From: Lachnospiraceae bacterium
Lineage (GTDB): Bacteria; Bacillota; Clostridia; Lachnospirales; Lachnospiraceae
Assembly (NCBI GenBank): GCA_022793065.1
Contig: JAAWCE010000016.1
Location: forward strand, 1-58,943
Direction of reading: 5' to 3'
DNA length: 58,943 nt
The translations under genes were made by a program, and so were the position numbers. The notes below the pieces were generated by a model that did no database searches, was not told the origin of the DNA, and saw only the letters and a program-made list of their open reading frames with translations. Shown in pieces: positions 9,347 to 18,261 of the stretch. Each line of letters starts with the position of its first letter. The stretch's first letter is position 1.

Positions 9347-11131
9347 TTATTGTTTTCCTGACAATAGAAATCTCACCGACGTGGCGCCTTCCTGGACCTC
9401 AATCTCTTCCAAATCCTGCAGTCCCATGATTTCACTCACTTCGGCAAGGACTTCTTCCACTTCCATATCTTTTTGAATTGCCACCAGCACATAGTCGCCG
9501 TCCTGGTACTTGTACGCTTCCGCCAAACGTCCAACTTCCGAAAGATATGTCACGCCCACATTTCTGCACTGTGCCAGAATCGTACTGTCAATAGCGCTTT
9601 GATTCCAGTCTCCATCTGCAAGCACATAAATGCAGTCCGTATTTTCAGGCAATTTCACCAATTCCTGCTCTCCATGATATAAACCGCTGGGCTCCAGTCT
9701 ATAGCAATTATTCACGGCAAACAGCAATATTCCCGTAAGCACAAGAGAGATTTTTCTCCACTTTAACATTGCCGCCCTGCTATCTGTCAACTCCCTTAGG
9801 ACAAAAGAAACCAGCAGCACCACATACAAAATCCAAAAGGGAAAAGTACACATAACATATCTTTCTATGAGCATGGGAACGATCTGCGCCACTACAACAA
9901 TATACAATACAATAGGAACCGCCAGCAACGCTCCCTTGCCTAAGGGCAGTTTCCTTCCTTTTCCCGTCTTTCTGCTGTACTTCCATATCACAATCCCTGC
10001 CGCCGCAAACAGACACGCCAGTAAAATCCACCATGTCCCATCCAAAACCTGCGCTGCAATCTGATCAAACAATAACCTTACTTTAATAAAGTAGAATTCC
10101 CTCTCCCGTATCACATCCAACGCCTGTGTCCCCTGATAGCCCTGGAATACATGCCTTATGGCATAAGGCCAGATACACAATCCAATAACCGCAGCCCCCG
10201 CCAATGTCAACACATAGCCGGCGGCCGCCTTATACTTTTTCTCTGTCAATATCCATATTGTAAAAACCGCAGCAACCCCTATGGCATACAGCACGAAATA
10301 ATAATGCGTCATATAACCGCCCACAACCGCCAGAAACAAATACCTTCGATTCTTTCCACGAAGCTGAAAGTCCTCCTGAGCAATTTTCAAATGTACATAA
10401 CATAGGGCCACTACAAACAATGTCAGCAGCGCATACATTCTGAGCCAGACAGCAGTATTCATAAAACCTATGGATAAGCCGTATGCTCCTGCTGCAACCA
10501 ACGCCTCCGTCTCCCCGCCCAGATATTCTTTCACCATCTTATAAAGCAGTATAAGGGTAAGCAGCAATGCCGCAATATTCACGGACATGGCAAACCACTT
10601 TGAAAAACTTCCCTGAAATACGGAACAAATTGTATGCAATATCATATAATACAGCGGAGGATGCACATCCCCTCTCTGGTTATAGTAAACCGATGCGTAA
10701 TTAAACCGATTGTTTTCACTGACCGCAAGATAATCCCTGTACTCCTGGCCCGATACCCAGGTTGTAGTCCTGGTGTCGGCGCTATTTGCCTGTGCGATCA
10801 CATAATCCTGATATATGACGCTTTCTTTCAACTGAAAATCACATTCTTTTAAAATCTGAAAATCCTTGATCAGATTGCGAAACAAATCCCCCAAAGATTC
10901 CCCCGCCCCATATTCTTTCATCCAATCCTTTACGCCGTAATCAATTTCCCCAAAGTGCATAAAAGGAAGATATTCACTGTTTGCCAGTCCATAGGAATAT
11001 ATTTCGTCCACATGATAGCCCACCTTCCTGCTGCCATATACAATCATAGTAATCAGTGAAAGCAGCAGCAACACCGACAATTTCCACGAAAACTTCCCCC
11101 ACTTCCCCTTGACTTTCTTCTTTGACTGCAT
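9347..11131 (-). CDS. GT-C type membrane glycosyltransferase
   Basis: 594 aa with about 10-12 membrane helices. After helix 1 comes HVDEIYSY, the acidic first-loop motif expected of GT-C enzymes (PMT/ArnT type), and later GDVHPPLYY. A soluble C-terminal domain of about 120 residues follows the last helix. GT-C enzymes take lipid-phosphate-linked sugars and transfer them on the outer membrane face; donor and acceptor are unknown here. It is paralogous to the gene at 56509-58362 and more distantly to 29157-31073. The ATG at 11131 is chosen over upstream TTG/ATG codons because GGGAGG sits 6 bases before it. Confidence 0.75.
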   Translation of the reverse strand: MQSKKKVKGKWGKFSWKLSVLLLLSLITMIVYGSRKVGYHVDEIYSYGLANSEYLPFMHFGEIDYGVKDWMKEYGAGESLGDLFRNLIKDFQILKECDFQLKESVIYQDYVIAQANSADTRTTTWVSGQEYRDYLAVSENNRFNYASVYYNQRGDVHPPLYYMILHTICSVFQGSFSKWFAMSVNIAALLLTLILLYKMVKEYLGGETEALVAAGAYGLSIGFMNTAVWLRMYALLTLFVVALCYVHLKIAQEDFQLRGKNRRYLFLAVVGGYMTHYYFVLYAIGVAAVFTIWILTEKKYKAAAGYVLTLAGAAVIGLCIWPYAIRHVFQGYQGTQALDVIREREFYFIKVRLLFDQIAAQVLDGTWWILLACLFAAAGIVIWKYSRKTGKGRKLPLGKGALLAVPIVLYIVVVAQIVPMLIERYVMCTFPFWILYVVLLVSFVLRELTDSRAAMLKWRKISLVLTGILLFAVNNCYRLEPSGLYHGEQELVKLPENTDCIYVLADGDWNQSAIDSTILAQCRNVGVTYLSEVGRLAEAYKYQDGDYVLVAIQKDMEVEEVLAEVSEIMGLQDLEEIEVQEGATSVRFLLSGKQ

Positions 11132-11196
11132 GCAAATCCTCCCGCTCTTCATCCTGCAATATGCCTTATGGCTCATTTTCCCTATCAATGAAAAGG

Positions 11197-11225
11197 ATTA
11201 TACCAAATAGTATTTGTAGTGTAAA
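11197..11225 (-). promoter_or_regulatory. Sigma-A promoter for the GT-C gene
   Basis: On the minus strand TTTACA (11225-11220), a 17-bp spacer and a perfect TATAAT (11202-11197) lie about 65 bases before the chosen start. It is back-to-back with the plus-strand promoter at 11235. Confidence 0.75.
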
Positions 11226-11234
11226 GATGTCAGA

Positions 11235-11263
11235 TTGACAATTCCCATATCTCATATTATAAT
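11235..11263 (+). promoter_or_regulatory. Perfect consensus sigma-A promoter for the CotH operon
   Basis: TTGACA (11235-11240), exactly 17 bases, then TATAAT (11258-11263): a 12/12 match. It reads toward the gene at 11376, leaving a leader of roughly 105 bases. Confidence 0.8.
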
Positions 11264-11375
11264 ATCTATCACTTTACTAAGCTCCCATGCAGTCGGCTGC
11301 ACCGTCATACATAAAAGTCCGAAAGTTTAGTTGACGTACAGACTGTAAAGATTACTTTTGTCAAGAGGGATATCA

Positions 11376-12914
11376 ATGAAAAAAATTTTTCATAAAAAAA
11401 TTTCCATAAAAAAAATTTTACAGGAAAAAACCTTTTGTTATCTATTTAATGCACTGGCCATACTTATGTTTTTTGTGCTCTTCCATAACGGTCTGAGCAT
11501 CACGGGAGAAAACAAGCCCAATATGGATGAGTTTATCTATTTTAAGACAGATTCTCTCCTATATAATATCTGCTCCATTTGCTTTTCTCTTTTTTGTCTC
11601 TGTTTCATAGGCAAATTCTCGGAGAAATTCAATACCATAAAGTCCCGAAACCTATTGCTTGGAGGCGCCTGCCTTCTCTCTGGGGCGGTGGGACTTTATT
11701 GGATTTTTGCCGCTAAAACCGGTCCCCAGGCTGACCAAATGTATTTATGCCAATATGCAAGCGCCTTTCAAAACGGAGATTTTTCCGCCCTCAAAAAAGG
11801 CGGTTATATTGCCCGATATCCCCAACAGTTGGGGATGGTTACCTTGCTCAGAATTATTTTTTTCTTTTTTGGCGATATGAATTATCTTCCTTTCCAATGC
11901 CTGGTTGCCGGGCTCATTCCCCTGCTAGTATTGTCCGGCTGCCAAATTGTAAGGATTCTTTCGGAGTATAACGCAAAAGCAGAATTATATTATCTTTTAT
12001 TCATTCTCTGCTGCTTTCCCATGTACGCCTATATCCCCTTTGTCTATGGGGATATGATTTCAACCATATTTTGTATGTTCAGCGCATGGATGTATCTGGC
12101 TTATCTCAAGGAGCCTTCCCTCCGCCGGCTGATTCTGTTGGGTTGTTTTGTCGGCCTCAGTGTGTGGCTGAGACAAAATTGTCTGATTTTCCTTATTGCA
12201 CTCTTGATTGTAACACTGATTAAATTGTTTTTCCACCCCAGCTCCAAATATCTTGTCCTCCTAATGGCACTGGCAGCGGGCTGCGGCGCTATGCAGATGG
12301 TCACATGGGGATTGTACCACGATGTCAAAAGCCCGGATGCCGCCCCAATTCCCGCAATACTCTACATCACCATGGGCTTGAACGACGATTACCAACGGGC
12401 GGGCTGGCATAACCAATATGAATATAACACTTTTGACATGTTTGACGATAATGTGATATTAGCCAAAGAAAAAGGATTTGATGATTTAAAAATGTATTTG
12501 GAACTTTATCGAAATGATCCCGATTATATGATAGATTTCTTTGGGCGTAAAATGAATTCACAGTGGAATATGCCAATGTATCAAAGCCTTGCTGCCAATA
12601 ACCATATCACCGGCACCCAATGGACGCCCGCAAGAGAACTGTACGCTTACGGCTCACTGACAGCCGCATTGGAATCAGGCATGAAACTCTATCAATTGCT
12701 TCTATACGGCAGTATCCTTTTCTTTCTGGTTATGGGACGGAAAAAATACATTCGCATTGAAACATATCTGCTTCTCATTGCCGTCTTTGGAGGCTTTGTA
12801 TTCTCCTTGATCTGGGAAAGCAAGACCCGATATGTCCTGCCGTTTCTGTTTATGCAGATCCCTTACATGGCTTTGGGCGTAAATGAAATCGTTGCTAAAA
12901 TAAAGAAAATATGA
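11376..12914 (+). CDS. Polytopic membrane protein, probable GT-C glycosyltransferase
   Basis: 512 aa with about 10-11 membrane helices. The ATG follows AAGAGGG by 7 bases; a TTG six codons upstream is in frame but unsupported. After the first helices comes GPQADQMYLCQYASAF and later IARYPQQLG, an acidic loop plus extended segment reminiscent of GT-C (PMT-like) enzymes; an earlier NMDE motif follows helix 1. A large extracytoplasmic loop (about 320-420) is rich in Asp, Asn and Trp. It is first of four genes (DUF4956, VTC and CotH follow within 60 bases each), so it may glycosylate or export something for that cassette. Specific activity is unknown. Confidence 0.6.
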   Translation: MKKIFHKKISIKKILQEKTFCYLFNALAILMFFVLFHNGLSITGENKPNMDEFIYFKTDSLLYNICSICFSLFCLCFIGKFSEKFNTIKSRNLLLGGACLLSGAVGLYWIFAAKTGPQADQMYLCQYASAFQNGDFSALKKGGYIARYPQQLGMVTLLRIIFFFFGDMNYLPFQCLVAGLIPLLVLSGCQIVRILSEYNAKAELYYLLFILCCFPMYAYIPFVYGDMISTIFCMFSAWMYLAYLKEPSLRRLILLGCFVGLSVWLRQNCLIFLIALLIVTLIKLFFHPSSKYLVLLMALAAGCGAMQMVTWGLYHDVKSPDAAPIPAILYITMGLNDDYQRAGWHNQYEYNTFDMFDDNVILAKEKGFDDLKMYLELYRNDPDYMIDFFGRKMNSQWNMPMYQSLAANNHITGTQWTPARELYAYGSLTAALESGMKLYQLLLYGSILFFLVMGRKKYIRIETYLLLIAVFGGFVFSLIWESKTRYVLPFLFMQIPYMALGVNEIVAKIKKI

Positions 12915-12966
12915 TAAAATGAATACCTCCGTAAACTGTTACTCTCAATAAAAAACAGGAGAATCT

Positions 12967-13647
12967 ATGATGGGATTTAAAGATATTTTAAAAAAGTCGT
13001 TTTTGGAAGGCGCAAATGTGGTGGATTTCAGCATTGCGTCCGTAGCGCTGACCCTTGTGGTAACGGCTGCTCTTGGATTCTATATTTATATTGTATATCG
13101 TTTGATTTCCAGAAAATCTTTTTACTCCAAAAGCTTCAATATCTCCTTAGTGGCTATGGCTATGATTACGGCAGCAATTATTTTAGCAATACAATCCAGT
13201 GTGGTAATATCCCTGGGTATGGTGGGGGCGCTTTCCATTGTGCGCTTCCGAACAGCCGTAAAAGACCCTATGGATTTGGTTTTTCTATTTTGGTCCATCT
13301 CCATAGGCATCATCTGCGGCGCGGGTCTATACGGTTTGGCGCTTATGCTCTGTATCTGTGTGACAGTGGTGGTATTTTCTCTGGATTTCTTTCCTGTTGC
13401 CAAAGCGCCCATGCTGCTTGTGCTCAATGCCCAAAGTGAAAAGGTGGAAGAAGAAGTCTTGCGGATTGTGTCCGGCTACGCCAGCTACTATCGGGTAAAA
13501 TCAAGAAATCTCACAAAATACGGAATGGATATGGTCATGGAGCTTCGTCTGAAAAAGGGGGAGGCAGAACTGGTTCGGACCATCAATTCGCTGGACGGCG
13601 TGGAAACCGTATCCCTTTTATGTCATGACGGAGAAAATGTAGTTTAG
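12967..13647 (+). CDS. DUF4956 family membrane protein
   Basis: 226 aa with four membrane helices in the first 150 residues and a cytosolic alpha/beta tail (about 155-226). The family core GMVGALSIVRFRTAVKDP is complete at about 82-99, followed by FLFWSISIGIICGAG. Biochemical function is not established. DUF4956 genes are repeatedly found beside VTC-domain and CotH genes, as here, which implies a joint role at the membrane. A clear AGGAG lies 5 bases before the first of two adjacent ATGs. Five bases separate its stop from a TTG alternative start of the next gene. Confidence 0.85.
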   Translation: MMGFKDILKKSFLEGANVVDFSIASVALTLVVTAALGFYIYIVYRLISRKSFYSKSFNISLVAMAMITAAIILAIQSSVVISLGMVGALSIVRFRTAVKDPMDLVFLFWSISIGIICGAGLYGLALMLCICVTVVVFSLDFFPVAKAPMLLVLNAQSEKVEEEVLRIVSGYASYYRVKSRNLTKYGMDMVMELRLKKGEAELVRTINSLDGVETVSLLCHDGENVV

Positions 13648-13664
13648 GAGCATTGGAACCCCCT

Positions 13665-14363
13665 ATGGATAAAATAAAATATCGAAACGAATTGAAATAC
13701 CTGTGCAGCGAACAACAACTTTGCCTGTTGGAAATGCGCATCAGGCATTTGTGTTCTCCCGATCCCCATGCCGGGGAAGACGGGCGTTATACTGTGCGGA
13801 GCCTTTATTTTGACGACTATTGGAATTCCTGCTATTATGACAATGAAAATGGTATCGGCAAGCGGGAAAAATTCCGTCTCCGTATTTATGACGGTAATAT
13901 AACCCCTATTACACTTGAATGTAAGCAAAAGCTTTATGGGAAAAATCATAAATTATCACATCAAATCAGCCACGAACAATGTGAAGATATCTTAAAAGAA
14001 CGCTTTCAAGTGCCGGAAGAGACGGACCAGGTATTGCACAAATTCTTTCTGGCTTACAGGACAAAACTCTACAGGCCCAAAGTGATTGTGGAATATGAAC
14101 GCACTCCCTACATTTACCCAACGGGAAATGTACGCATTACCTTAGACCGCAATATTACCGCCAGTTCCCATGTGCGGGATTTCCTGACGTCCCGTCTGAT
14201 GGCAAGACCTGTTATGCCCGCGGGAATACAGCTTTTAGAAGTTAAGTATGACGAATTGCTTCCAAATTATATTTATGATGCACTGCAATTAGACAGTCTG
14301 CAGCTCACCCAGTACTCCAAATATTATATGGCCCGCAAATTTACCGCCCATTTCAGTATATAG
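13665..14363 (+). CDS. VTC-domain (polyphosphate polymerase-like) protein
   Basis: 232 aa, soluble, one VTC domain. The tunnel-fold charge pattern is intact: RNELKYLC near the N-terminus, TVRSLYFDD, KREKFRLRIYDG, PITLECKQK, KVIVEYERTPY and LLEVKYDELLP. In yeast Vtc4 this triphosphate-tunnel fold makes polyphosphate from ATP; bacterial homologues are mostly untested. It lies between DUF4956 and CotH. The ATG at 13665 is preferred because homologues begin close to the KYRNELKY strand, though the GGAG is 14 bases away; a TTG at 13653 is the alternative. Confidence 0.85.
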   Translation: MDKIKYRNELKYLCSEQQLCLLEMRIRHLCSPDPHAGEDGRYTVRSLYFDDYWNSCYYDNENGIGKREKFRLRIYDGNITPITLECKQKLYGKNHKLSHQISHEQCEDILKERFQVPEETDQVLHKFFLAYRTKLYRPKVIVEYERTPYIYPTGNVRITLDRNITASSHVRDFLTSRLMARPVMPAGIQLLEVKYDELLPNYIYDALQLDSLQLTQYSKYYMARKFTAHFSI

Positions 14364-14396
14364 GCACGCAGATCAACACAAAATAATTGGTAAACT

Positions 14397-16028
14397 ATGA
14401 AAAGAAAAATGGAATGTTTTTTATTGACAATCAGCCTGTTGGCAGCCCTGCTTCTAATAGGCGTTTATTGTCATCAAATTGAGACGAATTATAATGTACC
14501 AGTGCCCTATTCCGCCAGAATTCTGTCGGTTCCGGTGATAGACAGTCTGGATTTCCTGGAGGGCAAAAAACAACTGACCGCCCAGACCAATCCGGGCGTT
14601 TATTTTGGCGGCGCATTGCTTCCCTATACCCTTGACGGCACATTGTATCTGTCCCAGGATTACTCTGTGTCTCAGTGGGAAGGGGAACTTACCAGCGGCT
14701 CCAAAGATATGTTTCTCTGCACCCTTCCGGATGATGCCTGGAATGATAAGGCGGGCAGTATTCGGAATAATCACCGTTTTCCCTTATGGCTGGTAGGTGA
14801 AGATTGCTATTATGAACTATCTCTTGCCATCTCTGGTATGCCTGTTATGAGCCTTTCCACCGAGCGGGCCGAAGAACAGGATAACGGCGACTATGAAACA
14901 GACCCGGATCGGTATTATTATGATCCCAGTATCATATACTATGGGAAAATCCAAGTATTTAATCCCGGCATGAATGTATCCCGGTACGAGATTTTGGAAT
15001 CCGGCGTGCGCTATTACCTGAGAGGCACGTCAAGCGCTGTTTATGAGAAAAAGGGATATTCCATCGGATTACTGGATGCCGACGGAAAAAATCTGAACCA
15101 ATCCCTCTTAGGGATGCGTTCCGACAATCACTGGAAGCTGAAAGCAATGGTAGCGGATACGGAGCGGATACTTGAGAAAACGGCTTGTGATTTGTGGGAA
15201 CATTTTGCCGATTCCAATGATGAAGTAAATGAAGCCGGACCCCGAATGGAATATCTGGAACTTATTATAGACAATGAGTACAAAGGACTTTATGGTTTGA
15301 TAGAACCAGTGGACGCAAAGAAACTGGAACTTGATAAAAATGATATTCTCTATAAATTTACTGACTGGACGGCACCGGAAGACGAAGACATCCAATATGC
15401 CATAGACCGAGGCTGGAGAATTATGTCCTTTCAACGCATACGCTATCCCGACGTCATTACGGATTATGAGAAAGCATGGTATCCCGCGCGTGATTACCTG
15501 AATACTTTTTATCACAATCGCGACACAACTGGTTCTGCGGAAGACAAAATATATTTATCCAATGCAATCGACATGCTTTTGTTTACTATGACCGTCAGCG
15601 GTAGTGACAATTTCTTTAAAAATATGTATTTTGCGGCGGATGTGAGCGAAAACGGCAGCTATACCATGCGGCAGATTCCCTGGGATTTGGATTTGACCTT
15701 CGGCAGAATTTATGGTGACAAAGAATATGAAGAAGATGAGACCATGGTTTATGAAGAAGCTGCAATTCCTTTTATAAGAGACCGCAAACCGGATCTGATC
15801 AGACCTTATTTACAGGAACGTTGGGCACAATGTCGGAATACCTTTTTGGATACGGAGTACATTTTAAATCTGCTGCGGGAAAACCAGAACTATCTGATTG
15901 ATTCCGGCGCTGTGGAACGTGAAAACGCAAGATGGCTCAATTATCAAATGTCCGTTGACATCAGCCGCATTGAAACTTATCAAAAGAGACGAATGGCATG
16001 GTTGGACTCCTACTTTGCCGAATATTAA
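14397..16028 (+). CDS. CotH-type secreted protein kinase
   Basis: 543 aa. A signal anchor at 7-24 puts the rest outside. CotH hallmarks are LRGTSSAVYEKKGYSI (about 208-223, the nucleotide-binding RG..S...K region), LELIIDNEYKGLYGL (about 287), SGSDNFFKNMYF (401-412) and the metal-binding WDLDLTFG (429-436). CotH enzymes of Bacillus phosphorylate spore-coat proteins with an atypical kinase fold. Residues 30-200 form an extra N-terminal domain I do not recognise. It ends the four-gene operon and converges on the GT2 gene through a shared hairpin. Confidence 0.85.
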   Translation: MKRKMECFLLTISLLAALLLIGVYCHQIETNYNVPVPYSARILSVPVIDSLDFLEGKKQLTAQTNPGVYFGGALLPYTLDGTLYLSQDYSVSQWEGELTSGSKDMFLCTLPDDAWNDKAGSIRNNHRFPLWLVGEDCYYELSLAISGMPVMSLSTERAEEQDNGDYETDPDRYYYDPSIIYYGKIQVFNPGMNVSRYEILESGVRYYLRGTSSAVYEKKGYSIGLLDADGKNLNQSLLGMRSDNHWKLKAMVADTERILEKTACDLWEHFADSNDEVNEAGPRMEYLELIIDNEYKGLYGLIEPVDAKKLELDKNDILYKFTDWTAPEDEDIQYAIDRGWRIMSFQRIRYPDVITDYEKAWYPARDYLNTFYHNRDTTGSAEDKIYLSNAIDMLLFTMTVSGSDNFFKNMYFAADVSENGSYTMRQIPWDLDLTFGRIYGDKEYEEDETMVYEEAAIPFIRDRKPDLIRPYLQERWAQCRNTFLDTEYILNLLRENQNYLIDSGAVERENARWLNYQMSVDISRIETYQKRRMAWLDSYFAEY

Positions 16029-16051
16029 TTTTCTATCATAATCGTATTGTA

Positions 16052-16087
16052 TTCAGGGCGGATAAGTTTTACTCTCTCCGCCCTGAA
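16052..16087. terminator. Bidirectional terminator hairpin between convergent operons
   Basis: TTCAGGGCGGA pairs perfectly over 11 bp with TCCGCCCTGAA around a 14-nt loop. It sits between the CotH stop and the end of the minus-strand GT2 gene and overlaps the last few codons of the latter. Flanks are only moderately T-rich. Confidence 0.6.
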
Positions 16088-18183
16088 ATCTTTTCCTGTA
16101 TCTTTAACGAAAAATCGCTTCTGTCCAACGAGAAATTAGGATTGTAATAGGGGTCTCCCGCCTCCAGTGCGGCCTTCCACTTCTCCCGAAATCTTTCTGA
16201 CTCCTTCTCATAACGCCTGGCTTTTTCCCCGGTATCATCCGCTCCCCTGGAAGCAGATTCATAATGAAACAATTCCGCAAACGGTGTAAATACATTCAGC
16301 AATCCTTTCTCCCGCAGTTTCAGACAAAAATCCACATCATTCAAAGAAACCACAAATCCCTCATCCAATCCGCCCACTTCCTGAAAAAGACGTTTCTTAA
16401 CCATCAGACAGGCCCCTGTCACCGCCGTTACATTTTGAGCATAGCATAGCCGCCCCATATATCCAAGATTCTGACGATGTTGTTTATAATGAGTATGCCC
16501 TGCCGTCCTGTGAGCTCCTAATCCAATTACCACACCCGCATGCTGAATAGTTTTGTCCCCATAGAAAAGTTTTGCCCCCACTGCGCCCACATCCTCCCGC
16601 TGGGCATACATCAAAAGTTCTTCCATCCAATTCACGGTAATTACTTCCGTATCGTTATTTAAGAGGAGAATATACTCGCCGGAGGCATAGTTCACTCCCA
16701 GATTATTAATCGCAGCATAGTTAAATTCCCCCTGATATACCACAATCCCTATTCTGCCGTCCTCACTGCGAAAAATTTTCTGTTGTGCGGCCTCCTGTTT
16801 GACAGCCTTCCCCTTCTTTGATTTTCCATTGATTTTTTTACTTGCCTTTTCTTTTGTAGGGACGTACATTTGTCCAACATCATATCCCAAAAGACTATTA
16901 TAATATTCTTTGATTTCCTCCGAAGTACTGTTATTTTCCACAATAATTATCTCATAATTATCATAGGTTGACTTTTCCATGATAGCATTCACACATCTGC
17001 GCAAATCTTCCACATGGTCCTTATTGGCTATGATAACAGATATCTTCGGCGTACCGATGATCTGATACCGGATGCGGAAAATCGTTTCAAAGGCTCTGGT
17101 ACTCTCAATTTTAAAATGTGTAAAGCCATGTTTCTTAAGGTGCTCCGCCACCGCTCCCTTTGCCGCTTCAATGGCATAGGGTTTGGCCTCTATTCCTGAT
17201 GCAGTGCTGCCCGAATGACTTCTCCAATAGTACATCAGCCTGGGCACATGAACTATTTTCTTGGCATTGTCGGTAAGGCGCAGAATCATATCATGGTCCT
17301 GGCTGCCGTCAAACTTTGTGCGAAACAGCTCATCCCCATCTAAAAGGCCTCTGTGAAATACACTGAAATGACAAATGTAATTATTTGCCCGCAGATTATC
17401 CGGCGCATAGTCCGGCTTAAAGTGCATTGTGAGCATATGGTTGATATCACTGCCCTTAAAGGTAGTCTCATCGCAATACAGATAATCCGCATCCTGTTCA
17501 TTGATTGCCTTCACATACTCGTAAAGCACGCTGGGATGCAAGATATCATCCTGATCCAACAGGCCGATATACTGACCGGCAGCCATCTTCAGACAGGCAT
17601 TTGTATTGCCTGAAATACCGCTGTTTTTCTCCAAATGCTGATAGACAATCCTGCCATCCGCCTTTGCAGCATACTCCCTGCAGATATCTCCTATATAGCT
17701 ATGGGCCTCATCGGAACCGTCCGCCAGGCACAATTCCCAGTTCGTGTACGTCTGGTTCATAACAGAATCAAGCATTTCTCTCTGAAATTGTTCTTCATTA
17801 TTCCACAAGGGTACAAGGATACTGATTTTTACCATACGCGGAAACACAGTGTTTTTCTCCGCCAATCTCTGCTCCGGTCCTGGAAAACTCTCCGTGCCAA
17901 ACTGCTTCATAGCCTCCCGTTCCCGTTTCTTATAATCAATTTTGCGCAGTATCCCCCTGGGGCCTCCACAGTTTCCGATTCTGTCCTTCTGCCTTATGGC
18001 CCAATGTACAAGATTTCTGGCTGGTTTTCCCACCTTCCACAACGGATGATTCCGAATACGGTTTAGTTTCCAGGTAAGTTCATCATTTTTTGCCTCAAGA
18101 TCCGCAATCCTTCCTGCCAAATCCGCACATTTTAAATGCTCCTGCTCATATGCCTCTTTATAATCTGTCTCTTTCGCTTCCAT
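16069..18183 (-). CDS. Two-domain GT2 glycosyltransferase
   Basis: 704 aa, soluble. A coiled-coil N-terminus (about 5-55) is followed by two GT-A (GT2) catalytic domains. Domain 1 starts ISILVPLWNNEE and has a GLLDQDDILHP DxD-type motif. Domain 2 starts ISVIIANKDH and has LLNNDTEV and, later, SLNDVDFCLKL. Twin-domain GT2 proteins commonly add two sugars of a polysaccharide repeat or adaptor on the cytoplasmic side. ATG 18183 is chosen because AGAAAGG lies 6 bases upstream. It is last in the rml/ABC exporter operon. Confidence 0.85.
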   Translation of the reverse strand: MEAKETDYKEAYEQEHLKCADLAGRIADLEAKNDELTWKLNRIRNHPLWKVGKPARNLVHWAIRQKDRIGNCGGPRGILRKIDYKKREREAMKQFGTESFPGPEQRLAEKNTVFPRMVKISILVPLWNNEEQFQREMLDSVMNQTYTNWELCLADGSDEAHSYIGDICREYAAKADGRIVYQHLEKNSGISGNTNACLKMAAGQYIGLLDQDDILHPSVLYEYVKAINEQDADYLYCDETTFKGSDINHMLTMHFKPDYAPDNLRANNYICHFSVFHRGLLDGDELFRTKFDGSQDHDMILRLTDNAKKIVHVPRLMYYWRSHSGSTASGIEAKPYAIEAAKGAVAEHLKKHGFTHFKIESTRAFETIFRIRYQIIGTPKISVIIANKDHVEDLRRCVNAIMEKSTYDNYEIIIVENNSTSEEIKEYYNSLLGYDVGQMYVPTKEKASKKINGKSKKGKAVKQEAAQQKIFRSEDGRIGIVVYQGEFNYAAINNLGVNYASGEYILLLNNDTEVITVNWMEELLMYAQREDVGAVGAKLFYGDKTIQHAGVVIGLGAHRTAGHTHYKQHRQNLGYMGRLCYAQNVTAVTGACLMVKKRLFQEVGGLDEGFVVSLNDVDFCLKLREKGLLNVFTPFAELFHYESASRGADDTGEKARRYEKESERFREKWKAALEAGDPYYNPNFSLDRSDFSLKIQEKISGRRE

Positions 18184-18261
18184 ATCATACCTTTCTGTCT
18201 CTGCCGTATTACAACAATCTCCCCGCAAATCCTGTAAACATTCATGATACCATCTCAGCCC

